Assembly (NCBI RefSeq): GCF_003367245.1
Contig: NZ_QRGR01000001.1
Coordinates: 1-64,000 of the forward strand
Source of the DNA: Pontibacter diazotrophicus
Lineage (GTDB): Bacteria; Bacteroidota; Bacteroidia; Cytophagales; Hymenobacteraceae
Direction of reading: 5' to 3'
Length of the DNA stretch: 64,000 nt
Every line of letters begins with the position of its first letter. Within the stretch, counting starts at the first letter, position 1. A model generated the notes under the pieces. It saw only the letters and a program-made list of their open reading frames with translations, made no database searches and was not told the DNA's origin. Positions 25,510 to 33,799 of the stretch are shown here, one piece after another. The position numbers and the translations under genes were made by a program.

Positions 25510-26334
25510 ATGAAACCACTTCCTTCTTCCCGTTCATTCTGCCTTACCGCAGTGCTTTCCTTCCTATTGCTTTTTTCCACTTCATGCGAGAAAAAGGATA
25601 AAGGCGACCCTGTGCCTGCTACTGAAGCATCCTGTTTATTAGTTAAAGATGTAAAGGACAGCCACGGGATGCACTTCGAGTATGATCTGGCGTATGATGC
25701 CCAAAAGCGAATCATTTCCAGTACCGTGACAAATCATGACGGTTCTAAAGTACTCTCCACATATCATCGCAACAGTGCCGGTAAAATCGACAAAGTTACA
25801 TATACCCGAGGAACTGAGGTGACAGGTCATACAACCTTAGTTTACGATGCACAGGGAAGATGGGTGAAAACCATTGAAAGCGACAACAGCAAAATGTTTG
25901 AGGTGGAATACGATAGCCAGAACAGAGTGGCCAAAACTACAAGAACTATGAATTTCGGTGACTATACGTACGTAAACAATTACTCCTATGAGTATACAAA
26001 TGGGAACCTCACTAAAGTGACTATGACGCAGGGAGGCCTTGTAGAGATAACTGAGTATGAGTACTATCTTGACAAGCTGGCACTGGACGATCAGTATGAC
26101 AGGGTTATTAGAATGCTATGGGGAGATGGATTGCCATCGAAGAATCTGGTGAAGAAGAGGACTTTGACGCGCCCTTCCAGACCTGATCAGGATTTTAGCA
26201 CTGTCATAGATTATACCTACGAACTTAATAGCCAAGGATACCCCTCCCAAATAAGAACCAGCGTCAAATATACAGAGCCTGAAGGCGTACGCTATGATGG
26301 GGGCGTGGCCATCCGCTCCTATCAGTGCAAGTAG
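25510..26334 (+). CDS. YD-repeat-like lipoprotein
   Basis: 274 residues. A lipoprotein signal ends at the Cys in LFSTSCEKKDKG (near residue 26). The mature part is built of repeated beta-hairpins in the style of RHS/YD repeats: YDLAYDAQKRIISSTV, LVYDAQGRWVKTIE, VEYDSQNRVAKTTR and YSYEYTNGNLTKVTM. Such lipoproteins are common in Bacteroidota, with no known function. It stands alone between the thrA terminator and a spacer of about 400 bp. Confidence 0.75.
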   Translation: MKPLPSSRSFCLTAVLSFLLLFSTSCEKKDKGDPVPATEASCLLVKDVKDSHGMHFEYDLAYDAQKRIISSTVTNHDGSKVLSTYHRNSAGKIDKVTYTRGTEVTGHTTLVYDAQGRWVKTIESDNSKMFEVEYDSQNRVAKTTRTMNFGDYTYVNNYSYEYTNGNLTKVTMTQGGLVEITEYEYYLDKLALDDQYDRVIRMLWGDGLPSKNLVKKRTLTRPSRPDQDFSTVIDYTYELNSQGYPSQIRTSVKYTEPEGVRYDGGVAIRSYQCK

Positions 26335-26516
26335 AATTAATCGACATCTAGCTCTAGTGAGGTTAAAAGAAGTAGTTAACCCTCTGTGTGTGTGTCAGAA
26401 TTGATTTCATCAGAGGGAGGGAAGAGACAGCTGCTGAAAGCAGATAAAAGAGAAGTTATGGCTGGTTAAATTTCGACGACATTAAAGTTGTAAAAGTCAT
26501 TCTTCCACTACTTTAG

Positions 26517-26684
26517 ATGCAAAACAGGTATTCTGAAATTATAGCAATATTTGAAGAACGAAGGCTAATGGTAACGAAAAGCAGTACCCCTTCTGAAGAA
26601 CTTTTCCTGACCTTTTTTCAAAAAGCTTCTAAGGATGCGCTGCAACTGAAAGAGGTGAAAGCAGTGGAAGGGTGCTTAGTGTAG
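26517..26684 (+). CDS. Possible 55-residue small protein (weak)
   Basis: An open frame of 55 codons (start MQNRYSEIIAIFEERRLM, end KAVEGCLV) lies in the 403-bp gap before the T9SS cargo gene. Its composition is protein-like and helical, but no Shine-Dalgarno-like sequence or promoter is evident and I recognise no family. It may be a remnant. Nothing else was seen in 26335-26737. Confidence 0.2.
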   Translation: MQNRYSEIIAIFEERRLMVTKSSTPSEELFLTFFQKASKDALQLKEVKAVEGCLV

Positions 26685-26737
26685 CAGATGTTAGCAGAGC
26701 GTAAATAGACCATACTTCAGATCAAGCTTGATTTTAG

Positions 26738-29032
26738 ATGAAACAAACTTACCCCATCCGCCGCTACTGGTGCTGCCTATTCCTTTGCCTCCTGTTTATC
26801 CCGGCTCCCCTGTTCGCCCAAACGGTGCAGTGGGCGCAAACGCTCCACGGCAACTATACCGGCAATTTTAATGTGACAGCCACCGATTCAGAGGGCAATG
26901 TTTTTGTGCAGGGCGAATACACCGGCACTGTCCGCCACGGTGCCACCTCTCTGCCTGGCGCCTACCCCGCCACCTACGACAAAGTGCTGCTAAAGTACGG
27001 GCCAGGCAGAGAGGCTTTGTGGTACAAAAAGAACCGGGGCATGGGAAACGGAATTTTAACGGTCGGCCTCACCGACGGGCAAGGCAATTACTATGAGCTG
27101 TCGGGCCACACCAACGGCGTTTTCGATAACACCATCCTGCAACCTAACGGCACAACCGCCTACCTCACCAAGTACTCACCCGCTGGTGTGCGCCAATGGA
27201 TTAAATTCATGGAAGGGGGCTTCCCGTACCCTGTCCGGCTGTTTCTGAATGCTTCCGACGCGTTAACTTTTTCGGTGAACGTAGAGGGGGAACTGCGGTA
27301 TAGCGATCAACTGGTGCCGGCAGAAAACGGGGATGCCAGGCTGCTGCAGCTGAACACCCAAACCGGCGAACTGGTCTCCGAATCCCAAAGCGAGCCGTAC
27401 ACGAACTTCCGCATCGATGGGGAGGGATTTTTTTATAAAACGGGCAAGCACCACGCGCCTATCGTGCAGAAACAGGACGCTGCGGGCCAGGTACTTTGGC
27501 AGAAGGACATTGTGAGCACGGGCACCACTTTTATAAGCAACCTGGAGGTAGACCCGGAAGGCAACAGCTATGTAACCGGCACTTATTGCGGCCAGGTAAC
27601 GATAGATCAGTGGGTGCTGACAGGCACCTGCAGTTCCCAGGGAGCAGGGCAAAGTGTTTTCCTTGCCAAGTTTGATAAAAACGGCCAGACGCAATGGGTG
27701 AAAGGCTTGGGCGAGTATTACATGGGAGGCCTGATCCGGCTGCTGCCCCGCCCGGATGGCGGCTTGTACCTGCCCGGCATCAACACCACCAACCTCTCCT
27801 TGTTGGATACACCCGTTCAGCCTGGCCTCTACATCGCCCGCCTCACCGAGGACGGGGAAATACTGTGGCTGCGTAACTTTGAAAGCAGTCAGCCGCTTGT
27901 TCAACTCGGGCTCCATGCCTATCCCAATGGCTTGCTTCTTTCAGGGGCACTGCATGAAACGCTGGCCGTAAACGAACTCAACCTGGACGGGCACACCGTC
28001 ACAAAAGAAGCCGGAAGCCATACCTTCTTCTTTGCCTTTCTGAAAGACGACGTGGTATGCCCGCTTATGCCGCAGGTGCAGGTACCTGTCGCCCGTTGCT
28101 TCGGCACGCCTCCCCCGCGCCTGTCTGCCGCAGGCGAAGGCATCCGCTGGTACGGCAACGCCTCCCTGACCGACCTGCTGGCCGAGGGAAGCGAATTTCA
28201 GCCCGCGCACACTACTACCGCCTCCCTTTATGTTACCCAAACAGTGCAGGGCTGCCAGAGCCGTCCACGCGTAGTAGCGGTGGAGGTAAAGGAAAAACCT
28301 TCTAAGCCCATTGCCCCGGGCATTGCTGTTTGCGCTGGCGAGGCGGCGGTGCTGATCGCGCAGGGCCAGGACCTGCAATGGTACCAGAATGCCAGCTTAA
28401 GCACGCGTGTAGCCACCGGGCCTGCCTTTGAGCCGATACTTTCCGAAAGTGCCTCCTTCTATGTAACCCAAACAGTAGAGGGGTGCGAGAGTGAGGCCAC
28501 AGCGGTCATGGCGGTGCGGTACCAGGCAGCCCCTCCCGCACCCGAAGTAAACAGCGTTTATGTGTGCGATGGCACCTTGCAGGAGCCCCTCCTGGCCCGG
28601 GGCAGCGACATAAGCTGGTACGCAGACGCGGCGCTCACGCAAGAGATAGGGCAAGGCCCCACTTACGCGCCTGCCAGGGCCGCCGCCGGGCTGGTGTATG
28701 TAACCCAACGCCTGAACGGCTGCGAGAGTGTGGCCGCCATAGCCGAAATAAAGGCGGGTAATACAGATTTCCTGAAGGAGAAACTGGCCAACATCATCAC
28801 ACCTAACCATGACGGGCTGAACGATACCTTCCGCATGCCTTTCCTGACGGAGGGCAGCTGTATCGGCAACTTCAAGCGCATCACCATCCTCAACCGCTGG
28901 GGCCAATCCGTGTACGACAGCACAAAAGCAGACTTTAGCTGGCATGCGGAAGGGCAGGCAGCCGGGGTATATTTTTACCTGCTTTCCTTTGATAGTTTTT
29001 CTTATAGAGGGAGCCTCACCGTAAACCGCTGA
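26738..29032 (+). CDS. Secreted protein with Ig-like repeats and T9SS type B C-terminal domain
   Basis: 764 residues. The signal peptide ends near PAPLFAQTV (residue 28). The N-terminal half (about 30-430) has SBBP-like beta-propeller features: repeated DSEGNVFVQGEYTGTV, DPEGNSYVTGTYCGQV and FLAKFDKNGQTQWVKG. Three similar Ig-like modules follow (about 440-680), each closing with a FYVTQTVEGCES-type motif. The last 80 residues are a gliding-motility/CHU_C type B sorting domain (IITPNHDGLNDTFRMP, ILNRWGQSVYDS, GVYFYLLSF). It is therefore exported by the type IX system and attached to or released from the surface. Its ligand is unknown. Confidence 0.88.
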   Translation: MKQTYPIRRYWCCLFLCLLFIPAPLFAQTVQWAQTLHGNYTGNFNVTATDSEGNVFVQGEYTGTVRHGATSLPGAYPATYDKVLLKYGPGREALWYKKNRGMGNGILTVGLTDGQGNYYELSGHTNGVFDNTILQPNGTTAYLTKYSPAGVRQWIKFMEGGFPYPVRLFLNASDALTFSVNVEGELRYSDQLVPAENGDARLLQLNTQTGELVSESQSEPYTNFRIDGEGFFYKTGKHHAPIVQKQDAAGQVLWQKDIVSTGTTFISNLEVDPEGNSYVTGTYCGQVTIDQWVLTGTCSSQGAGQSVFLAKFDKNGQTQWVKGLGEYYMGGLIRLLPRPDGGLYLPGINTTNLSLLDTPVQPGLYIARLTEDGEILWLRNFESSQPLVQLGLHAYPNGLLLSGALHETLAVNELNLDGHTVTKEAGSHTFFFAFLKDDVVCPLMPQVQVPVARCFGTPPPRLSAAGEGIRWYGNASLTDLLAEGSEFQPAHTTTASLYVTQTVQGCQSRPRVVAVEVKEKPSKPIAPGIAVCAGEAAVLIAQGQDLQWYQNASLSTRVATGPAFEPILSESASFYVTQTVEGCESEATAVMAVRYQAAPPAPEVNSVYVCDGTLQEPLLARGSDISWYADAALTQEIGQGPTYAPARAAAGLVYVTQRLNGCESVAAIAEIKAGNTDFLKEKLANIITPNHDGLNDTFRMPFLTEGSCIGNFKRITILNRWGQSVYDSTKADFSWHAEGQAAGVYFYLLSFDSFSYRGSLTVNR

Positions 29033-29226
29033 CAAGCTCTATTTCTGCACGTACCAATTGTTAAGTAGCAGCTTCCTTCCAACCTGTTCCAGCGCGAGCA
29101 ATGGCGTAGGGTTCTCAGAAAATCTCTAATACCGTTACCCTGGATAGCTTAGGCTCACCCCTAATTGATCTCCCCCGAAGAACCGGACCATTTTCTCTAC
29201 TTTACAACGGCCTGGAAATACAAAAA

Positions 29227-29273
29227 AACCTCCTGCTTTAGTGGTATAGTCACTGTACCATTAGCAGGAGGTT
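29227..29273. terminator. Bidirectional two-step hairpin terminator
   Basis: Outer stem AACCTCCTGCT at 29227-29237 with its complement at 29263-29273, an inner TGGTA/TACCA stem, A-run before and T-rich after. It sits between the convergent T9SS cargo and small lipoprotein genes. The rest of 29033-29404 shows no gene. Confidence 0.8.
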
Positions 29274-29404
29274 CTTCTATTAAGTCCTGGACGGAAGTTC
29301 ATTCAGTAGAAAACTTTATTTGCTCGCTGGCTCGCTTTTGCTCCTGCCACTCCGAGGCGTGTCTCCTCTTTCCTGGTCAGGCTCGACGAACTGCTCGGCC
29401 TTTT

Positions 29405-29752
29405 TTAGTCGTTTCTGTCTCTTGGAGTAGTGGTTATATTGTTATTGCTGTCAACAGTAATGTCATACTCATAGCATTCACTCATCTGAACGGTCTCCTC
29501 GCGTACAACTTTGTCTGCTGTGATAGTGAAAGTTATCGCACCTGCGGCATAGTTTCTAAAATCTGAAGTTGTTCCTGCAGGCACGTTGTTGAGGTTCTCT
29601 GTGTTGCCACCAGTTGTTTTTATCTGCACGCTTGCCTCATTCGTGCCTTTATTAATTATCCTGGCACGTGGCTGTTCCCCGTCACACTTGTCACAACTGC
29701 TCAATGTTACAGAAACAGCAAATAGCGTGAATAATAAGTAGAATTTTTTCAT
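29405..29752 (-). CDS. Small lipoprotein of unknown function
   Basis: 115 residues. A clear lipoprotein signal (MKKFYLLFTLFAVSVTLSS, then Cys) is followed by CDKCDGEQPRARIINKG. The mature part looks like a single beta-sandwich (SVQIKTTGGNTENLNNVP, AGAITFTITADKVV), with a Cys pair close to the lipid anchor. No family recognised. A TAACTTTG -7 element 42 bp upstream supports the start and expression. Confidence 0.7.
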   Translation of the reverse strand: MKKFYLLFTLFAVSVTLSSCDKCDGEQPRARIINKGTNEASVQIKTTGGNTENLNNVPAGTTSDFRNYAAGAITFTITADKVVREETVQMSECYEYDITVDSNNNITTTPRDRND

Positions 29753-29793
29753 TTGTTACCTTTTAAAATTAGGTGAATTGTCTGTGATAAATT

Positions 29794-29801
29794 CAAAGTT
29801 A
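29794..29801 (-). promoter_or_regulatory. -7 promoter element for the 29405-29752 lipoprotein
   Basis: TAACTTTG on the minus strand, an exact TAnnTTTG, 42 bp upstream of the start codon. No -33 TTG at the expected distance. Confidence 0.5.
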
Positions 29802-30183
29802 AGTGTTTTATATATGATAGTATATATGTTTATAAAAAACAATTTTACGCTGTTTAAATGTCGTCTACGAAATAGTAGGGTCTGCTAAAGTTAAATAAGT
29901 TAACTCTATGATTGCGAAATTTTAAACTCAGGAAAATACAATATAAAGCTTTGCTCGTGCCTTGCTTTATTTCCCTGTGGCGCTCGCCTTTGCGTAGAAA
30001 TCTGCCATAAAGGATCTTTGCTATACTACAGGTGGATGCGCTTATAGCAGGAAAAGCAGGCATTATGAGGCGGCGCCGTAGAAGCGGCCGTTAGGACTAT
30101 ATAATGAGCAGGAGGTAATTTAAAAGTTAAGCATCCTAATCAAAATCCTGAGCTCAGGACAATATTGGCCTAGTATGGAAAAG
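29802..30183. other. AT-rich spacer next to tRNA-Arg, no supported gene
   Basis: About 380 bp with only a short minus-strand open frame (29854-30063, 69 codons) lacking recognisable motifs. It may be a decayed gene. No repeat or attachment-site duplicate of the tRNA 3' end was seen. Confidence 0.4.
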
Positions 30184-30186
30184 AAA

Positions 30187-30222
30187 AAAGCCACTTAGCA
30201 GTTTTACCTGTAAGTGGCTTTT
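30187..30222 (-). terminator. Terminator of tRNA-Arg
   Basis: Stem AAAGCCACTTA (30187-30197) with its complement at 30211-30221, followed on the minus strand by a T-run (plus-strand A-run before 30187). It lies immediately 3' of the tRNA. Confidence 0.8.
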
Positions 30223-30225
30223 CTG

Positions 30226-30299
30226 TGGTCGCGAAGGGAGTCGAACCCCTAACCTTCTGATTCGTAGTCAGATGCTCTATCCAGTTGAGCTACGTGACC
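30226..30299 (-). tRNA. tRNA-Arg (anticodon ACG)
   Basis: 74 nt folding as a full cloverleaf: acceptor GGTCACG/CGCGACC with one A5-C68 mismatch, D-stem GCTC/GAGC, anticodon stem TCTGA/TCAGA with loop CTACGAA (anticodon ACG), T-stem AGGGG/CCCTT (one G-U pair) with loop TTCGACT, discriminator A. The A34 would need deamination to inosine to read CGU/CGC/CGA. CCA is not encoded. A terminator follows directly. Confidence 0.95.
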
Positions 30300-30371
30300 G
30301 TTTTGTTCTGTGATTATGGTGCAAAGTAAAGGCCTTTTTCCCTTATACGCAAGTCCTGGGGCAAGATTTCA

Positions 30372-31091
30372 CTAACTTTTTTCGGAGGCTTTCCGCAGGG
30401 TGCGCTTCAAAGCCCTGTCGAAGAGGAAGTATAAACCGCCTATCGAAATGATAACCAGGGATATCAATAGGATCTGCCCGCCGGCACCGGCATTCGGGTC
30501 CTGCAGCACCGAAACGATGTCGCGGGCCTGGGTGCCTATCCAGAAAAAGAAAAGGGTGCGCGGCAACATGCCAATGATGCTGGCGATAAAGAACCGCGTT
30601 CTGTCTACCTGCAGCAGCGAGAGTACGAAATTCATCAGGGCGAAGGGCAGTACCGGCGAAATACGCGTAAGGATGATGAGGCTCCAGCTCTGGTTGCGCA
30701 ACTCCTGCATGAGGATGCGCGCCTTCTCGAAGCGGTTCAGAAAGCCCATCATCTTGCCGTGGTCTATTATCCTGGCGAGGCTGTAGCCAATCAGCGCAGC
30801 GATGCCATAGGAAACCACAATGCCCGCAAAACCGCTCCAGCCCAGGTAAAAGCCGCTCACCAGCGCCACAAAGGTAGTTGGTGTGAGGGCCATCGCCATC
30901 GTCACGGAGATAACGGCAAAATACAGCAGCATCTCCGACCACGACAGGCCCGCGAGCAGGTCCTGGTAATTGTACAGTACCACCGCCAGCGTAGAACTCA
31001 CCACCACCGGCACCACCACCAGCAGCAGCATGGAAATAAACGTAGAGGCGTTTTCGCGTATAAATGTACGCAGCACAGGGAATCCCTTCAT
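30372..31091 (-). CDS. TVP38/TMEM64 (VTT/DedA-like) membrane protein
   Basis: 239 residues with about six hydrophobic segments. VTT-domain landmarks are MALTPTTFVALVSGFYLGW near residue 67, with FAGIVVSYGIAALIGY after it, ILTRISPVLPFALMNFVLS near 140 and FFIASIIGMLPRTLFFFWIG near 168. The family includes lipid scramblases and DedA proteins for membrane homeostasis. The specific role here is unknown. It is a single gene; a MITE lies 33 bp upstream of its start. Confidence 0.85.
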   Translation of the reverse strand: MKGFPVLRTFIRENASTFISMLLLVVVPVVVSSTLAVVLYNYQDLLAGLSWSEMLLYFAVISVTMAMALTPTTFVALVSGFYLGWSGFAGIVVSYGIAALIGYSLARIIDHGKMMGFLNRFEKARILMQELRNQSWSLIILTRISPVLPFALMNFVLSLLQVDRTRFFIASIIGMLPRTLFFFWIGTQARDIVSVLQDPNAGAGGQILLISLVIISIGGLYFLFDRALKRTLRKASEKS

Positions 31092-31123
31092 GAGGCGGTT
31101 TTTGTGTTGGTTTTGTTAGTTAA

Positions 31124-31283
31124 GAGCATGTTTAAAATTTATTCTTTGAGCTGCAAATGTGCGCTTTCAGAACCTGACAAGGCTGTTTTTCGTGCAATAG
31201 CGCTGCTATTACCCTCAAAACGAGCCTTGTCAGAACCTAAAATCACCCATTTTCGCTTTCAAAAATAAAATTTAAACATGCTC
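31124..31283. mobile_element. 160-bp MITE with GAGCATGTTTAAA terminal inverted repeats
   Basis: The ends are inverted repeats of about 24 bp with two mismatches, both starting GAGCATGTTTAAA, and are flanked by the direct repeat TAA (31121-31123 and 31284-31286). Inside is a second inverted pair (ctgacaaggct / agccttgtcag). The 3-bp target duplication and GAG-start ends suggest mobilisation by an IS5-family (IS1031-like) transposase encoded elsewhere. It sits between the VTT gene and the PLP-enzyme gene. Confidence 0.75.
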
Positions 31284-31427
31284 TAATAGACGAAATACAA
31301 AGGACAAAAGATTTTAGCGGCTTTGAAAGTGCTATTTGCCGTAGGAGAAAAGGAGGCTGTGGGACACATTCTTTCTTCTGCGGTAATTTTTTTAACTTGC
31401 ATCCTACCGCATTCTTAAACAGAAACT

Positions 31428-32573
31428 ATGAATATGAAATTCGGAACAAAAGCCATACACGCTGGCATAGAGCCAGACCCGACCACCGGCGCCATCATGA
31501 CGCCTATTTACCAGACATCTACCTATGTGCAACGCTCGCCCGGCGACCACAAAGGATACGAATACTCCCGCACCCACAACCCTACCCGCACACAGCTGCA
31601 GAATGCACTGGCGGCGCTGGAGAACGGCAAGCACGGCCTTTGCTTTTCTTCGGGCATGGCGGCCGTGGATGCCATCATCAAAATGCTGAAGCCGGGTGAT
31701 GAGGTGATTTCCACCAACGACCTTTACGGCGGCAGCTACCGCATCTTCACGAAGATTTTCCAGAACTACGGCATCAAATTCCACTTCACTGACATGGGCG
31801 ACCTGACCAAGGTGGAGTCGCTGGTGAATGAGAATACACGGATGATATGGGTGGAGACACCGACAAACCCTTTGCTGAATATCATTGATATAAAAGGCTG
31901 CGCTGAGATTGCTAAAAAGCACAAGCTATTGGTGGTGGCCGACAATACCTTTGCCACCCCATACCTGCAAACGCCGCTGGACCTGGGCGCTGACATTGTG
32001 ATGCACTCCCTGACAAAGTACATGGGCGGCCACTCTGATGTAGTGATGGGTGCGATAGTGGTAAAGGATGATGACCTGCACCAGCAGCTCGCCTTTATCC
32101 AGAACTCCTGCGGCGCCACGCCAGGGCCTCAGGACTGTTTCCTGGTGCTGCGTGGTCTTAAAACCCTGCACCTGCGCATGGAACGCCATTGCCAGAACGG
32201 TCGCCAGGTGGCGGAGTTTCTGAAAGGTCATGTGAAGGTAGAGAAGGTGTTCTGGCCTGGTTTTGAGGAGCACAAGAACCACAAGGTAGCACAGGAGCAA
32301 ATGCGCGACTTCGGCGGCATGGTGTCGTTTGTGTTGAAAGGCGACAAGGTAGAGGACGCGATAAGCGTACTGGAGAAGTTGAAAATCTTTACTTTGGCGG
32401 AGTCTTTGGGTGGCGTAGAGTCACTGTGCGGACACCCGGCCAGTATGACGCACGCCAGCATTCCGGCCGAGGAGCGTATGAAAGCCGGCTTAAGTGAATC
32501 CCTGATTCGCCTGAGTGTAGGCGTGGAAGACATAGAGGACCTGCTGAGTGACCTGGAGCGGGCGCTTCGTTAG
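31428..32573 (+). CDS. metB: Cystathionine gamma-synthase/lyase-type PLP enzyme
   Basis: 381 residues, usual for the Cys/Met-metabolism PLP family of trans-sulfuration. Visible motifs: YEYSRTHNPTRTQLQ near residue 44, FSSGMAAVDAII near 75, VETPTNPLLNIID near 144, the Asp of ADNTFATPYLQ near 174, and the PLP-binding Lys in HSLTKYMGGHSD near 196, and LAESLGGVESLCGHPASMTH near 325. Synthase (metB), gamma-lyase or O-acetylhomoserine sulfhydrylase activity cannot be told apart by eye; the symbol is the best guess. It is monocistronic. Confidence 0.82.
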   Translation: MNMKFGTKAIHAGIEPDPTTGAIMTPIYQTSTYVQRSPGDHKGYEYSRTHNPTRTQLQNALAALENGKHGLCFSSGMAAVDAIIKMLKPGDEVISTNDLYGGSYRIFTKIFQNYGIKFHFTDMGDLTKVESLVNENTRMIWVETPTNPLLNIIDIKGCAEIAKKHKLLVVADNTFATPYLQTPLDLGADIVMHSLTKYMGGHSDVVMGAIVVKDDDLHQQLAFIQNSCGATPGPQDCFLVLRGLKTLHLRMERHCQNGRQVAEFLKGHVKVEKVFWPGFEEHKNHKVAQEQMRDFGGMVSFVLKGDKVEDAISVLEKLKIFTLAESLGGVESLCGHPASMTHASIPAEERMKAGLSESLIRLSVGVEDIEDLLSDLERALR

Positions 32574-32577
32574 TGTT

Positions 32578-32769
32578 TCTAGACGTTAGACGCTAGATAT
32601 TAGATGTTAGACTCCTTCTTTTAAATATATCCTAAGCCGCCTGCTGCTACAGCGGGCGGTTTTGTTTTAAGCTGTGTAGTATTTGCCATAAAAACTTACT
32701 ACCGGCATTAAACCGTAGAAACTGAAACAAAGGCCAAGTCTAGCGTCTAATATCTAACGTCTAACATCT
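32578..32769. repeat. Inverted pair of degenerate TAGACG tracts
   Basis: tctagacgttagacgctaga at the left (32578 on) and the complementary tract gtctagcgtctaatatctaa at the right (to 32769) bracket a 130-bp spacer between the PLP-enzyme gene and the next gene. Each tract is a run of approximate TAGACGT-like units. Confidence 0.6.
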
Positions 32770-32773
32770 TAAA

Positions 32774-33286
32774 ATGGCAGAGCAGAATATACTTTTCTGG
32801 GAGCGGCAGCGCTTTAAGCAGTTTTGGCTGTGGGTGGTGGTGCTGGGCGTAGCCAGCATTTTCTGGGGAGGTTTTGTGTCGCAGGTATTGCTCGGCGGTG
32901 GCTTTGGTAACAATCCGGTATATAGTGTGCAGGTGGTTCTGCTTTTTGTGCTGATGGGTCTGGGCTTTCCCATCTTTTTTTACAGTATGAAGCTTACCAC
33001 GGTGGTGCAGCCGGGGGAACTGCAGGTGCGGTTCTGGCCTTTTCATCTGCGGCCGAAGCGCATTCCGCTGCATTCCGTCCGCGACTATGAGCGCATCACC
33101 TATCATCCTATCCGGGAGTACGGCGGCTGGGGCATCCGGTGGGGCTTCAGAGGTAAGGCCTATAATATGTCGGGCAACGAGGGGGTGCAGCTACACTTCT
33201 ATAACCGAAAGCCGCTGCTTATCGGCTCTCAGAATGCGGAGAAACTGTTCGAAGCCATCCGACAGGCGAAGGAAATGAAAGGGTAA
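32774..33286 (+). CDS. Small membrane protein, DUF6141-like
   Basis: 170 residues. Two transmembrane helices (about 18-40 and 52-75) are followed by a PH-like cytosolic domain with LQVRFWPFHLRPKRIPLHSV near residue 85 and GGWGIRWGFRGKAYNMSG near 117, ending in a short helix (AEKLFEAIRQAKEM). This arrangement matches conserved bacterial proteins with two helices plus a PH-like fold. Function unknown. Confidence 0.6.
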   Translation: MAEQNILFWERQRFKQFWLWVVVLGVASIFWGGFVSQVLLGGGFGNNPVYSVQVVLLFVLMGLGFPIFFYSMKLTTVVQPGELQVRFWPFHLRPKRIPLHSVRDYERITYHPIREYGGWGIRWGFRGKAYNMSGNEGVQLHFYNRKPLLIGSQNAEKLFEAIRQAKEMKG

Positions 33287-33327
33287 TAATTGTTGAATTT
33301 TTTGTTTTGCTCTTGTTGTTTACGGGT

Positions 33328-33498
33328 GTAGGATTACAAATCCTACTTCTCGGGAAAGACGGGATTGCAAACCCCGTCAAGCATGACAAGAATAGTCAAG
33401 GATAAAGCAAGGATAGTCAAGGGTAAGATCGTCTGCTTTAGTATGCACAAGCGAGTCTGGAGACTCGCACCCACTAAAAGTCACGGGATAGATTCCCG
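33328..33498. repeat. Cluster of four REP-like hairpins
   Basis: Separate small hairpins: GTAGGATTacaAATCCTAC (33328-33346), GACGGGATTgcAAACCCCGTC (33358-33378, one mismatch), GCGAGTCTggAGACTCGC (33451-33468) and CGGGAtagatTCCCG (33484-33498). The GGATTnnnAATCC-type cores match those beside the REP-associated transposase at 47.4 kb. Confidence 0.7.
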
Positions 33499-33537
33499 CG
33501 CCAGGGCGGGGTTTGAGGTTGATGTGCATTGAAAGCA

Positions 33538-33610
33538 CCCACCCCTGCTCCTCCGAGGAGGGGAATTACACACGACGAAAAAATCCCCTCTTGGGAGGGG
33601 TAGGGGTGGG
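33538..33610. repeat. C/G-rich intergenic palindrome, copy 2
   Basis: cccacccctgctcctccgag with a matching GAGGGGTAGGGGTGGG right end. Same family as 1517-1596 and 62543-62617. Together with the hairpin cluster it fills most of the 513-bp gap 33287-33799, which has no gene. Confidence 0.8.
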
Positions 33611-33744
33611 TAAACGTTTGTACCGATATCTGATGTTATTTCGCAGTAGAGAGAATGAGTTCCGGTACTATATGCCAACATCAATCATCCAATAACTAAC
33701 AGCAACTAGCCATCAACCTACAACTATCAAACATCCAGCACAAA

Positions 33745-33779
33745 AAAAGCCGACACCCTTAAGAGAGGTATCGGCTTTT
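33745..33779 (-). terminator. Terminator of the OmpA-family gene
   Basis: 13-bp stem with one mismatch (AAAAGCCGACACC / GGTATCGGCTTTT), ending in a T-run on the minus strand, 20 bp after the stop codon at 33800. Confidence 0.75.
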
Positions 33780-33799
33780 CTATCGTTTATGGGTTCAGA

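Noticed and set aside
29854..30063. Minus-strand 69-codon frame beside tRNA-Arg
   Set aside because: No motif or start signal; composition like spacer. Possibly decayed, but not supportable.
30343..30942. 199-codon minus-strand frame overlapping the VTT protein gene
   Set aside because: Overlaps the clear VTT-domain reading frame and shows no protein family features.
30226..31286. tRNA-Arg as an integration site for a genomic island
   Set aside because: No duplicated tRNA 3' end, integrase gene or composition shift was found on either side; the only mobile piece is the small MITE.
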